Shown: in pieces, positions 43,224 through 52,003 of the stretch | Numbering within the stretch: position 1 is the first letter of the stretch | Layout of the letters: every line of letters begins with the position of its first letter | Origin: Tenacibaculum jejuense | GTDB lineage: Bacteria; Bacteroidota; Bacteroidia; Flavobacteriales; Flavobacteriaceae | Direction: 5' to 3' | Assembly (NCBI RefSeq): GCF_900198195.1 | Contig: NZ_LT899436.1 | Location: 1,529,501-1,593,500, forward strand | DNA: 64,000 bases | Notes under the pieces: generated by a model | The model's database searches: none | Told to the model about the DNA's origin: nothing | What the model saw: only the letters and a program-made list of their open reading frames with translations | Program-made: the position numbers and the translations under genes

Positions 43224-43709
43224 ATGTACATACCTTATAACGAATTACCCAACTCTGCAAGAGTTTGGGTATATCAAGCTGATAGAACATTCAATCAAGA
43301 AGAAATAGAAGTAATTTCTGCAAGAGCTTTGTTATTTATTGATCAATGGACCAGACATGGTGAAGATTTAAAAGGATCTTTTGCTATTAAATACAATCAG
43401 TTTATAGTATTGGCAATAGATGAAAACTTTAATTCAGCTTCTGGTTGCTCTATTGATGCTTCTGTACGTTTTGTTAAATCTATAGAAGAAGAGTTCAATG
43501 TAGATTTAATGGATAAAATGAACATTTCATTTAAAGACAATGATAATATCAATGTTGTAAAACTCTCAGATTTTCAAGAATTTGCCAAACAACAGAAAAT
43601 AACTGCTGCTACAGTTGTTTTTAATAATATGGTAAACACTAAAGAGGATTTTGAAACCAAATGGGAAGTTACAGCAGACAAAAGCTGGCATAGCCGATTT
43701 TTGGTATAA
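43224..43709 (+). CDS. Conserved hypothetical protein (often misnamed ABC transporter ATPase)
   Basis: 161 residues, cytoplasmic. Conserved-looking blocks: PNSARVWVYQADRTFNQEEI, FIDQWTRHGEDLKGSFAIKY, SGCSIDASVRFVKSIEEEFN, and a final WHSRFLV. I see no Walker A or signature motif, so the ABC-ATPase name carried by similar entries is not supported. It starts 2 bp after the exonuclease gene, so a joint function is possible. Confidence 0.8.
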   Translation: MYIPYNELPNSARVWVYQADRTFNQEEIEVISARALLFIDQWTRHGEDLKGSFAIKYNQFIVLAIDENFNSASGCSIDASVRFVKSIEEEFNVDLMDKMNISFKDNDNINVVKLSDFQEFAKQQKITAATVVFNNMVNTKEDFETKWEVTADKSWHSRFLV

Positions 43710-43791
43710 GAATTGTTTAAAGTAAAGTAATCCCCGACGTTTTAAATAATGAAATTTTAAAGCTCGTTAAATTAACGTGTGAACGATTTAT

Positions 43792-46710
43792 ATGAAGAAA
43801 AAGATACTATTATTAGCTATAATTTTTACCAGTGTTATTAATGCTCAGCAGTTAGATCCGTTACGAGCAAAACAGTACATTTTACAACAAGAATGGGTAG
43901 ATAGTATTATCGATTCAATGTCTATTGAAGAAAAAATAGGACAGTTGTTTATGGTGCAAGCATATTCTAATAAAGATGCGAAACACGAAAAATTTATTTC
44001 TGATTTGATCACAAAACATCATGTTGGAAATTTAATTTTCATGAAAGGAACACCAGAAAAACAAGTAGCGCTCACTAATACGTATCAAAGTTTAACTAAA
44101 AAAGTTCCGTTATTGATTGGTTTCGATGGAGAATGGGGGTTGGATATGCGATTAAAAAATACATATCGTTTTCCTTGGAATATGACTTTAGGAGCCATTC
44201 GTGATAATAAGTTAATTGAAAAGTTAGGAGAAAGAATAGGGGAACAATGTAAACGAGTAGGAATTCATATCAATTTTGCTCCGGTTGTAGATATTAATAC
44301 AAATCCAGACAATCCAATTATTGGAAATCGTTCATTTGGAGAAAAGAAAGAAAATGTAGCAGAAAAATCTGTGGCGTTTACAAAAGGAATGCAAAGTGTT
44401 GGTGTTTTAGCAAACGCCAAGCATTTCCCTGGACATGGAGATACAGCTACTGATTCACATTTAACATTACCATCAATAAATTTTACATTACAACGATTAG
44501 ACTCTACCGAATTATATCCTTTTAAAAGACAGTTTGATGCGGGTGTAGCAAGTGTAATGACAGCGCATTTAAGTATTCCTTCTTTAGAGTCGAATACAAA
44601 TCTACCATCTTCATTATCTAAAAATGTAGTTACTGATTTATTACAAGATAAATTAGGTTTTCAAGGTTTAGTTTTAACTGATGGATTAAATATGAAAGGA
44701 GCAGCAAATTATGCCACAGCTGCTGAAATTAATCTGGCTACTTTCCTAGCAGGAAATGATATTTTATTGATTCCTCAAGATATTCCGAATACGGTAAAAG
44801 CATTTAAAAAAGCCTTAGAGAAAGGTGAATTAAATGAGGAAAGGATTAATAAGTCGGTAAGAAAAATTTTAAAAGCAAAATATTTAGTTGGTTTACAGAA
44901 GTTTGACGCAATTAAAACGGATAGTTTATTGGTAGATTTAAATACAGCTAAAGATGAATTATTACATCGAGATTTAATTAAAAAATCATTAACTGTTCTA
45001 AAAAATACAAGAGAAACATTACCAATTAAAAAGTTAGAGTTAAAAAATATAGCTTATGTTGCTTTAGGAGATGATAAAGGAGATGATTTTGTAAAAATGC
45101 TTCAGAACTATGCTAAAGTAGATGTGGTTTCAGCAAAGCATTTAGATAAACTAACTAAAAAATTAGAAGAATATAATTTAGTAATTGTAGGTTTTCATAA
45201 ATCGAATAAAAATCCTTGGAAATCTTATAAGTTCTCTAATCAAGATTTAGTTTGGTTACAAGAAATATCAAGAAATAAACGTGTAATACTTGATGTTTTT
45301 GCTAATCCTTACAGCTTATTACAAGTAAAAACATTTACGAATATTGATAATATTATTATTTCTTATCAAAATAGTAAGTTAGCTCAAGAGCTTTCTGCTC
45401 AAGCAATCTTTGGAGCTTTTGAAATTTCAGGAAGACTTCCAATAAGTATTAGAAATGAATTTAAAGCAGGAAATGGAATGATTATATCTCCATTAAATCG
45501 CTTTGAATATACCATACCAGAAGCTGTAAATTTATCAAGAGATACATTAAAATATGTAGATCGTTATATTGATACAATTTTACAGCAAAAAATGGCTCCA
45601 GGAGGTCAGGTTTTAATTGCGAGACACGGAAAAGTAATTTATCATAAAACTTTTGGTTATCAAACTGATGCTAAACGAAGAAAAGTAAAAAAATCAGATG
45701 TTTACGATTTAGCTTCTTTAACTAAAATTTTATCTACTTTACCAGCTGTAATGAAATTAGAAGAAGATAGAAAATTATCACTTCACTCTGATTTAGTTGA
45801 TTTACTTCCAACTTATAAAGATAGTAATAAAGAGCACTTAAATATCAAACAAATCTTGTCACATTATGCTCGATTAAAATCGTGGATTCCATTTTACACA
45901 AGAACAATCGATTCTATCACAGGTAAAGTGTCAAAAGAATATTATAGGACTAAAAAATCGAAGCAGTTTCCTATAAAAGTAGCTAAAGATTTATATTTAA
46001 ATAAAGATTACAAAGATTCTATTTATACTAGAATAAAAGATTCTGATTTACGAGAAAGAGTAGGATACAAGTATAGTGATTTAGGATATTATATACTTAA
46101 AGAGGTTGTTGAAAGAAAGTATAAAAAACGCTTAGATAAAGTAGTAGAAGAAGAGTTTTATGCGTCTTTAGGTTTAAATAGAACTTCATATTTACCTCTT
46201 GAAAAGTTTAATTGGAAAGAAGTAGTTCCTACAGAAAAAGACGATTATTACAGAGAACAATTATTAAGAGGTTATGTTCATGATATGGGAGCTGCAATGC
46301 AAGGTGGAGTAGGAGGTCATGCTGGTTTATTTGCGAATGCAAATGATGTAGCTAAAATTATGCAAATGTACTTGCAAGGCGGAACTTATGGAGGTGTAAA
46401 ATATTTTAGACCAGAAACTGTTGAGAAGTTTAATACAAGATATTATCCTCAAGTAAGAAATAGAAGAGGTTTAGGTTTTGATAAACCACAAATAAATCCT
46501 AGAGAAAAGCCAACTTGTGGTTGTGTTTCTGAAAATAGTTTTGGTCACAGTGGTTTTACAGGAACCTATACTTGGGCAGATCCTGATACGGGAATTCTAT
46601 ATGTATTTTTATCCAATAGAGTTTATCCGACTATGGGGAATAGAAAATTAGTTAAAAGTAATATAAGAACTAAAATACAGAAGGTTATACAAGATGCTAT
46701 TTTGAATTAA
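43792..46710 (+). CDS. GH3 beta-N-acetylglucosaminidase fused to a serine beta-lactamase-like domain
   Basis: 972 residues. Signal peptide (about 1-19, VINAQQ). GH3 NagZ-like domain (about 35-370): VPLLIGFDGEWGLDMRLKNT and NAKHFPGHGDTATDSHLTLP (His/Asp of the catalytic H-x-D dyad). A GH3 C-terminal domain to about 570, then a class C beta-lactamase-like domain: DLASLTKILSTLP (Ser-x-x-Lys), YKYSDLGYYIL (Tyr), and HSGFTGT near the end. It probably acts in the periplasm on cell-wall muropeptides. A small inverted repeat CGTTAA-A-TTAACG (43765-43777) lies just upstream. Confidence 0.9.
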   Translation: MKKKILLLAIIFTSVINAQQLDPLRAKQYILQQEWVDSIIDSMSIEEKIGQLFMVQAYSNKDAKHEKFISDLITKHHVGNLIFMKGTPEKQVALTNTYQSLTKKVPLLIGFDGEWGLDMRLKNTYRFPWNMTLGAIRDNKLIEKLGERIGEQCKRVGIHINFAPVVDINTNPDNPIIGNRSFGEKKENVAEKSVAFTKGMQSVGVLANAKHFPGHGDTATDSHLTLPSINFTLQRLDSTELYPFKRQFDAGVASVMTAHLSIPSLESNTNLPSSLSKNVVTDLLQDKLGFQGLVLTDGLNMKGAANYATAAEINLATFLAGNDILLIPQDIPNTVKAFKKALEKGELNEERINKSVRKILKAKYLVGLQKFDAIKTDSLLVDLNTAKDELLHRDLIKKSLTVLKNTRETLPIKKLELKNIAYVALGDDKGDDFVKMLQNYAKVDVVSAKHLDKLTKKLEEYNLVIVGFHKSNKNPWKSYKFSNQDLVWLQEISRNKRVILDVFANPYSLLQVKTFTNIDNIIISYQNSKLAQELSAQAIFGAFEISGRLPISIRNEFKAGNGMIISPLNRFEYTIPEAVNLSRDTLKYVDRYIDTILQQKMAPGGQVLIARHGKVIYHKTFGYQTDAKRRKVKKSDVYDLASLTKILSTLPAVMKLEEDRKLSLHSDLVDLLPTYKDSNKEHLNIKQILSHYARLKSWIPFYTRTIDSITGKVSKEYYRTKKSKQFPIKVAKDLYLNKDYKDSIYTRIKDSDLRERVGYKYSDLGYYILKEVVERKYKKRLDKVVEEEFYASLGLNRTSYLPLEKFNWKEVVPTEKDDYYREQLLRGYVHDMGAAMQGGVGGHAGLFANANDVAKIMQMYLQGGTYGGVKYFRPETVEKFNTRYYPQVRNRRGLGFDKPQINPREKPTCGCVSENSFGHSGFTGTYTWADPDTGILYVFLSNRVYPTMGNRKLVKSNIRTKIQKVIQDAILN

Positions 46711-46727
46711 ATAGTAATTCAACTGTT

Positions 46728-47264
46728 TTGAAAAATTATCAATTATTAAAAAACAAAATTTTAGAAGAAGGTATTTTAACAGAACAGAAAACCTTCAAAA
46801 GAGATGAGTTTATAAAAGTTAAAGGATCTAAGGATACTAATATCTATTTTATAAAATCAGGTAGTGTAAAAGTTTTCTTTACCAATAATACAGAAGAACA
46901 TGTAATGTATTTTGGGTATAAAAACTCGATTATCACAGCTATCGATTCGTTTTTATCTAATTCAATTAGTGATCTTGAAATAAAAGCACTAAAAAAGACC
47001 GCTGTTTTTTATATTTCAAAACAAGAATTTTACAATTTTTTAGATACGAATACCGAGTATTTAAAATTGTGGAATGAAATACTACAAGAAATCATATTAC
47101 ATCAATTTGAAAGAGAAAAAGACTTATTATTAACGTCTCCTGAAGAAAGGTATCAGAAAGTATTGCATAGAAATCCAGAACTTTTTCAAGAAATTCCTCA
47201 TAAATATATTGCAAGTTATTTAAGAATGGCTTCTGAAACATTAAGTAGAATTAAAAAAACGTGA
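46728..47264 (+). CDS. Crp/Fnr-family regulator
   Basis: 178 residues if started at the TTG at 46728; no ATG is available near the start. Cyclic-nucleotide-type sensor barrel (FIKVKGSKDTNIYFIKSGSV to about 115) and a short C-terminal helix-turn-helix (IPHKYIASYLRMASETLSRI). The acyl-homoserine or cAMP ligand cannot be told. It begins 17 bp after the GH3 gene. Confidence 0.82.
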   Translation: MKNYQLLKNKILEEGILTEQKTFKRDEFIKVKGSKDTNIYFIKSGSVKVFFTNNTEEHVMYFGYKNSIITAIDSFLSNSISDLEIKALKKTAVFYISKQEFYNFLDTNTEYLKLWNEILQEIILHQFEREKDLLLTSPEERYQKVLHRNPELFQEIPHKYIASYLRMASETLSRIKKT

Positions 47265-47323
47265 CTTCAATCAACATTTATTTTTTCTCTTGTTTGTTTC
47301 TTTGAGGTATCAAATTTAATAGA

Positions 47324-47839
47324 ATGTATAATTTTACTATACGATTGTTAACTGTAGAAGATACAGAGGTTTTCTTTGAGCTAATTCAAAACAATAAAAG
47401 TAGATTAGAAGATTTTTTTGCAGGAACAATAAAATATACCCAAACTAAAGAAAGTACCTTAAATTATTGCAAAACGATAGAAAGTAAAATAAAACAAAGA
47501 GCATACTATCCTTATCTTATTTTTAACAATGAAGAGTTGATTGGCTTTATTGATTTTAAAAATATAGATTGGTCTATACCTAAAGCAGAATTAGGAGCTT
47601 TTATAGATATTAATTTTGAAGGGAAAGGTATTATTACTAAAAGTTTTACAACGTTATTAGAAAGTGTCGTTAAAACGCATGGTTTTAAAAAACTTTTCTG
47701 TAGAATATCTCAACGAAATGTGAAGAGTATTGCGTTAGCTGAAAGATGTGGTTTTTGTTTAGAAGGTACAATTACGAAAGACTATCGAACTACTAATGGA
47801 GAATTAATTGATTTAAACTATTACGGAAAACAGCTATAA
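47324..47839 (+). CDS. GNAT N-acetyltransferase (RimJ/RimL type)
   Basis: 171 residues. AELGAFIDINFEGKGIITKS (acetyl-CoA loop, G-K-G), FKKLFCRISQRNVKSIALAE and RCGFCLEGTITKDYR mark a RimJ/RimL-like acetyltransferase, which usually acts on protein N-termini or small amines. It faces the convergent DUF4159 gene, 2 bp away, and follows the Crp gene by 59 bp. Confidence 0.87.
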   Translation: MYNFTIRLLTVEDTEVFFELIQNNKSRLEDFFAGTIKYTQTKESTLNYCKTIESKIKQRAYYPYLIFNNEELIGFIDFKNIDWSIPKAELGAFIDINFEGKGIITKSFTTLLESVVKTHGFKKLFCRISQRNVKSIALAERCGFCLEGTITKDYRTTNGELIDLNYYGKQL

Positions 47840-47841
47840 TT

Positions 47842-48489
47842 TTAGTTCTTAAAGGCAAATTCAATAATATTGGCTCCCATTCGTAAAGCTTTTTCTCTGG
47901 TTTCTTTAGGGTTATTGTGAATTGATTCATCTTCCCAACCATCACTTAAATCACTTTCATAATCGTAAAAAGCAATTAATCTACCTTCATAGAATAAACC
48001 AAATCCTTGAGGCGCCTTTTTATCATGTTCATGAATTTTAGGTAATCCTTTAGGAAAATTAAATGTCTGATGAAAAATAGGGTGAGAAGCAGGGATTTCT
48101 TGAAAATTTAGTTTAGGAAATACTTTTTTCATTTCACGACGAATATACTTGTCTAATCCATAATTATCAGAAATATGAATAAATCCACCAGAAATAAGAT
48201 ACCTTCTTAAGTTTTCTGCAGCTGTATCGTCAAAGTAAACATTACCATGTCCAGTTAAAAAAACAATAGGTAAGCTAAAAATATCTTCACTATCTGGTTC
48301 TACAGTAGCAATATTATTTTCAATAGATGTTTTTGTGTAAGTATTACTAAACTTAATTAAGTTGGGTAACGATGTAGGATTGGCATACCAATCACCACCA
48401 CCGCCATATTTTAAAATACCAACTTGTTGTGCTTGTAAAGACAGAGATAGTGTAGTAAAGAATACTAATAGTATGTTTATAAATTTCAT
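47842..48489 (-). CDS. Secreted DUF4159-domain protein
   Basis: 215 residues with a signal peptide (about 1-20, SLSLQAQ). The pattern ILKYGGGGDWYANPTSLPNL, then IVFLTGHGNVYFDDTAAENL, RRYLISGGFIHISDNYGL, and GFGLFYEGRLIAFYDYESD is DUF4159. These domains resemble a glutamine-amidotransferase-like or peptidase fold; the role is unknown. The two RNA-like units lie upstream. Confidence 0.85.
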   Translation of the reverse strand: MKFINILLVFFTTLSLSLQAQQVGILKYGGGGDWYANPTSLPNLIKFSNTYTKTSIENNIATVEPDSEDIFSLPIVFLTGHGNVYFDDTAAENLRRYLISGGFIHISDNYGLDKYIRREMKKVFPKLNFQEIPASHPIFHQTFNFPKGLPKIHEHDKKAPQGFGLFYEGRLIAFYDYESDLSDGWEDESIHNNPKETREKALRMGANIIEFAFKN

Positions 48490-48517
48490 GATATACCAAA
48501 AATAAATAAATCATATA

Positions 48518-48613
48518 TAAAAAAAAACATCATTCCCTTCTAATGATGTTTTTTTTGTGAAGAAAGTAGTAAATATTAATCCCTAAATATATTTACTGGT
48601 TTATGTAAGTTTT
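48518..48613 (-). ncRNA. Candidate small RNA, unit B
   Basis: A minus-strand unit with a -7 box TATATTTG at 48619-48626, a predicted start near 48612, and an intrinsic terminator (AAAAAAACATCATT / AATGATGTTTTTTT, 48521-48534 / 48542-48555). The predicted RNA is about 95 nt. It has no ORF longer than a few codons. Its promoter block is a near copy of unit A. It could be an sRNA or an attenuated leader of the DUF4159 gene. Confidence 0.45.
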
Positions 48614-48618
48614 CGTTT

Positions 48619-48671
48619 CAAATATAGATAAGATATTCGTTACTAGACTCCTAAAACACATGTTTTGGATG
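48619..48671 (-). promoter_or_regulatory. Shared promoter-operator block, copy 1
   Basis: A 23-bp conserved block (48649-48671, core TCCTAAAACACATG), exactly 22 bp, then TATATTTG (48619-48626, minus strand). Copy 2 at 48821-48873 has 22 of 23 identical block positions and the same spacer. The block also overlaps an inverted repeat CCTAAAAC / GTTTTAGG (48650-48657 / 48671-48678). Confidence 0.6.
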
Positions 48672-48689
48672 TTTTAGGACAAGTTTATC

Positions 48690-48814
48690 CATAAAAAAAC
48701 ACTGTTAATAAACAGTGTTTTTGCTTTTCCCTCTTCATAGAGAGCATGCTCTCTATAGTTCTTGGAATAAATTCGATAAAATAAAATTTATTAAATATTA
48801 TTTTATCAAATTAT
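48690..48814 (-). ncRNA. Candidate small RNA, unit A
   Basis: A minus-strand unit starting near 48814 after a TATATTTG box, ending in a terminator (AAAAACACTGTT / AACAGTGTTTTT, 48695-48706 / 48711-48722). It contains a 20-bp perfect palindrome (48737-48756), which would fold as a hairpin with almost no loop. A 20-codon frame from 48747 runs through the terminator and is not convincing. Its promoter block is paralogous to that of unit B. Confidence 0.45.
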
Positions 48815-48820
48815 ATGTTT

Positions 48821-48873
48821 CAAATATAGGCTTGAACTTAAGAATTAAAGTCCTAAAACACATGATTTGGATG
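48821..48873 (-). promoter_or_regulatory. Shared promoter-operator block, copy 2
   Basis: A near copy of the block at 48619-48671, 202 bp away: conserved 23-bp block at 48851-48873 (22 of 23 identical), a 22-bp spacer and TATATTTG (48821-48828, minus strand). It lies 30 bp past the stop of the AraC gene. Confidence 0.6.
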
Positions 48874-48903
48874 AATTCGGACTAATTTATCAGTAAGAAA
48901 TAA

Positions 48904-50049
48904 TTAAATGTTTGAATTTTTGAAGGCTAAAGGAGTACAACCAGTATGTTTTTTGAAAACATCATAAAAAGCTGATTTGGAGTTAAAACCAGACTCTAAT
49001 CCAATAGAAGCAATTGTGTATCCTTCATATTTAGGGTTGAGTAAAAATTTTTTTGCTTGATCTACGCGCATTTCGTTAATATAATCAACAAAACTTTTTT
49101 TAGCATTATTATTAATTATAGCAGATAATGTACTGGTACCAATATTCACTTCTTTAGATAGATTATTGAGTGTATACTTCGGTTGCAAAAATTTTTTATT
49201 CGTTCTAACGAAAGAGTCAATATTTAAAAAATGTTCTTCATACTTAGAAGCTGGTTCTTTGTCTTCTTGGATTAAAGTATCAGTAATTTCATTTTCGTTT
49301 TCTTCTCTAATATGTTTTCTTTCTTTTAATATTCTTAGATATTTAATTCCTTGATAACCTAGAATAAAGATAATAACAGTAGTTGATACTCTTAAAGGAT
49401 AATATGAATAAATAAAACCAGAAAAATTTAAACTAAACTTTATAACTAATGCAAATACCCAAAGTAAATAAACAATACCTGTAAGTTTAAAAAAGTTATA
49501 AATCCATTTTAAATTATCAAACGAAAGAATTTTTTGAAACAGGTTTTCTTTGTTTCTAAGTACATAATAAGAATAAACAAAAATACTTATAGAACTTATA
49601 AAGCTTATTAGCTCTTCTATAGAAGTATATCTTTCATATATATAATTTAGTTCATCAATGGTACCACCTCCAGTGTAGTTAATCACAAAACTGATTTGTG
49701 CTATACACATTATCAAAAAAACACCTAAAAAGTACTTAAGAAGTTTTTTCTGATGATTTACAATATCTAGATAGTTTACCAGAAAAGCATAGAAAAACGG
49801 ACCACTTAAAAAGTGCCAAGGTATTTGTATATAACTTAGCATAAATTTATGTTGTAGTAAATTTAATGCCAATGCCCAAGATTGAAAATTATTGAGGGCT
49901 ATAGTTAAGATCATTAAATTTAAAAACAATAAACTTCTATCTTTTCCATACTTAGAGAAGAACATAAACAAACTCAAGCAAAAGCCCAAAAGTGCACTTC
50001 CTAATAAAAAAATATTAAAAATCTCCGTTATGTTTAATGCTAATAGCAT
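48904..50049 (-). CDS. Membrane AraC-family regulator
   Basis: 381 residues. About seven membrane segments in the first 235 residues, a charged linker, and a C-terminal AraC HTH (about 285-378): KFLQPKYTLNNLSKEVNIGT, NEMRVDQAKKFLLNP and IASIGLESGFNSKSAFYDVF, ending HTGCTPLAFKNS. Membrane-embedded AraC regulators of this form are common in flavobacteria; the signal is unknown. Two paralogous promoter blocks lie just downstream. Confidence 0.88.
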   Translation of the reverse strand: MLLALNITEIFNIFLLGSALLGFCLSLFMFFSKYGKDRSLLFLNLMILTIALNNFQSWALALNLLQHKFMLSYIQIPWHFLSGPFFYAFLVNYLDIVNHQKKLLKYFLGVFLIMCIAQISFVINYTGGGTIDELNYIYERYTSIEELISFISSISIFVYSYYVLRNKENLFQKILSFDNLKWIYNFFKLTGIVYLLWVFALVIKFSLNFSGFIYSYYPLRVSTTVIIFILGYQGIKYLRILKERKHIREENENEITDTLIQEDKEPASKYEEHFLNIDSFVRTNKKFLQPKYTLNNLSKEVNIGTSTLSAIINNNAKKSFVDYINEMRVDQAKKFLLNPKYEGYTIASIGLESGFNSKSAFYDVFKKHTGCTPLAFKNSNI

Positions 50050-50159
50050 AATTTAATCTTTGGTTGTTGGGGGTTAGGGGACATAAATTTAATAAAATAA
50101 ATTATTTATAAAAATTTATTGCAACGGTACTTTTCCCCAGAATTAAGATGTTTTATTAG

Positions 50160-50867
50160 TTAATAATGTAGAAAACTAATATGTTGAACTGCTGTTAAAG
50201 CAGCTGTTTCTGTTCTTAATCGACTATTTCCTAAAGATATAGGAGTAAACGTAGATGTATTAGCTAATGCGACTTCTTGTTCAGAAAAATCACCTTCAGG
50301 TCCTATTAATATTAGTATTTCTGAAGAGAACTTATCAATGTTTTTAAGACTTTTTTTCTCTGAATCATGACAATGTGCGATAAATTTATTTCCTGAGAAC
50401 TCTTGATCTATGAATTCTGAAAATTTAATTACAGGGTTAATTTTTACAGCATTAAATTTTAATGATTGCTTCATAGCCGCCAGCATAATTTTATGTAAAC
50501 GGTCTATTTTAACCACTTTTCTCTCTGAATTGTGACAAATAATTGGAGTAATTTCATCAATTCCAATTTCAGTAGCTTTTTCTACAAACCACTCAAGTCT
50601 ATCCATATTTTTAGTTGGAGCGATAGCGACATGAAGATGGTAATTCCATTCCTTAGGTTTTTTTTCGGTAGTTGTAATTTTTGCTACGCACTTTTTATCG
50701 CTAGGAATAGTTATAATCGCAGTAAAAACGATTCCTTTACCATTTGTAATAACTACTTCATCACCACTTTCTTTACGAAGAACTTTCACTATGTGACGAC
50801 TTTCTTCCTTATTAAAAATGATTTCTGTTGTTTCTTCTGTAATTTCTGGATTGAAAAAAAGTTGCAT
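50160..50867 (-). CDS. rsmE: 16S rRNA m3U1498 methyltransferase
   Basis: 235 residues of the RsmE family (SPOUT knot). Motifs: EESRHIVKVLRKESGDEVVI at the N-terminus (PUA-like domain), CHNSERKVVKIDRLHKIMLA, and the C-terminal knot ILIGPEGDFSEQEVALA then SLGNSRLRTETAALTAVQHI. It methylates U1498 of 16S rRNA. The ATG overlaps the stop of the GNAT-like gene (TAATG), so they are translationally coupled. Confidence 0.93.
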   Translation of the reverse strand: MQLFFNPEITEETTEIIFNKEESRHIVKVLRKESGDEVVITNGKGIVFTAIITIPSDKKCVAKITTTEKKPKEWNYHLHVAIAPTKNMDRLEWFVEKATEIGIDEITPIICHNSERKVVKIDRLHKIMLAAMKQSLKFNAVKINPVIKFSEFIDQEFSGNKFIAHCHDSEKKSLKNIDKFSSEILILIGPEGDFSEQEVALANTSTFTPISLGNSRLRTETAALTAVQHISFLHY

Positions 50868-51985
50868 TATATATTTAATCGATATGTTCGTCTTCTCTTG
50901 TGTGTCACTGGATCAAAATCTTTCCAAATTTTAAAAATAGCAGTATTGTCTTCTAATTCTGGAGTTCTAATACAGTTAACAATTCCTTTAGCAGCAAATG
51001 TCTTTATATTTTCTCTAAAAATAATAGCTGTAACACCTTTATTTTGATAGTTAGGATGTACTCCAATAAGGTAAAAAGTAATATCCTTGGCATATTTTCT
51101 AGCTCTTAGTAAATGAAATAAGCCAAATGGGAATAGCTTTCCTTTAGCTTTTTGTAAAGCTTTAGAGAAGGAAGGCATAACTATAGAAAATGCGACCATT
51201 TTATTATTGCTGTCTACAACAAATTTAATTAATTCTGGATTTATAAAAGAGATGTACTTCTTTTTAAAAAACTCAATTTGTTTGTCTGAAATAGGAACAT
51301 AAGTAGAAAGTTTAGAATATGATTCACTAAATAATTCAAACATTTCATCTACATAAGGTAAAATGTCTTTTGTTGATGTAAAAGTAAGCTCTTTTAAATT
51401 GTATCTTTTTTGAATTAAATTACCTGCCTTTGTATACTTTTTTGCATCAACATTTTTGAATAAAAATTTATTTTCTAAATATTCTTTTTCTTTAACAAAA
51501 CCTAACTGTTCTAAATGATCTTTATAATAAGGAAGATTGTACCAAGTGATCATTGTTCCAATATGATCAAAACCTTCGGTTAATACACCTGTTTTATCTA
51601 AATTGTTAAATCCTACAGGACCTTCTATGTATTCAAGTTCTTGCTGTTTTGCAATTTCAATGGCTTTATCTATTAAAGCTTTACTTACGTTTACATCATC
51701 AATAACTTCGTACCAGCCAAATCTTAATTTTTTTATCCCTTGTTTTTGTACTTCGTAATTATTTATAATTATAGCTATACGTCCAACAATTTTTTTTCCT
51801 TTTAAAGCAACAAACAAACGAGCATCTGCATGTTCAAAAACCGGATTTTTAGCTGGATCAAAGTTGTTAACTTCATCATTAATTATTGGCGGTACCCAGT
51901 ACTTGTTATCTTTATATAAAGAGAAAGGAAATAAAACGAATTGTCTTATTTCCTTTCTTGTTTTTATTTCCTTTAGTTGAATCAT
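50867..51985 (-). CDS. GNAT-like N-acyltransferase (YghO-like)
   Basis: 372 residues. The opening IRQFVLFPFSLYKDNKYWVP with NPVFEHADARLFVALKGKKI, FGWYEVIDDVNV, GPVGFNNLDKTGVLTEGFD and IGVHPNYQNKGVTAIIFREN resembles the YghO family. It has the GNAT acetyl-CoA loop at its C-terminus (Q-N-K-G). Substrate unknown. It is coupled to rsmE by a 1-base overlap and follows the beta-barrel gene by 18 bp, so all three are probably one operon. Confidence 0.78.
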   Translation of the reverse strand: MIQLKEIKTRKEIRQFVLFPFSLYKDNKYWVPPIINDEVNNFDPAKNPVFEHADARLFVALKGKKIVGRIAIIINNYEVQKQGIKKLRFGWYEVIDDVNVSKALIDKAIEIAKQQELEYIEGPVGFNNLDKTGVLTEGFDHIGTMITWYNLPYYKDHLEQLGFVKEKEYLENKFLFKNVDAKKYTKAGNLIQKRYNLKELTFTSTKDILPYVDEMFELFSESYSKLSTYVPISDKQIEFFKKKYISFINPELIKFVVDSNNKMVAFSIVMPSFSKALQKAKGKLFPFGLFHLLRARKYAKDITFYLIGVHPNYQNKGVTAIIFRENIKTFAAKGIVNCIRTPELEDNTAIFKIWKDFDPVTHKRRRTYRLNI

Positions 51986-52003
51986 AAAACAAATGTATGA
52001 TTT

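Noticed and set aside
43224..43709. ABC transporter ATPase name for the 161-residue protein
   Set aside because: No Walker A, Walker B or signature motif is visible.
48685..48747. 20-codon frame inside RNA unit A
   Set aside because: It overlaps the terminator, has no coding-like composition and no counterpart in unit B.
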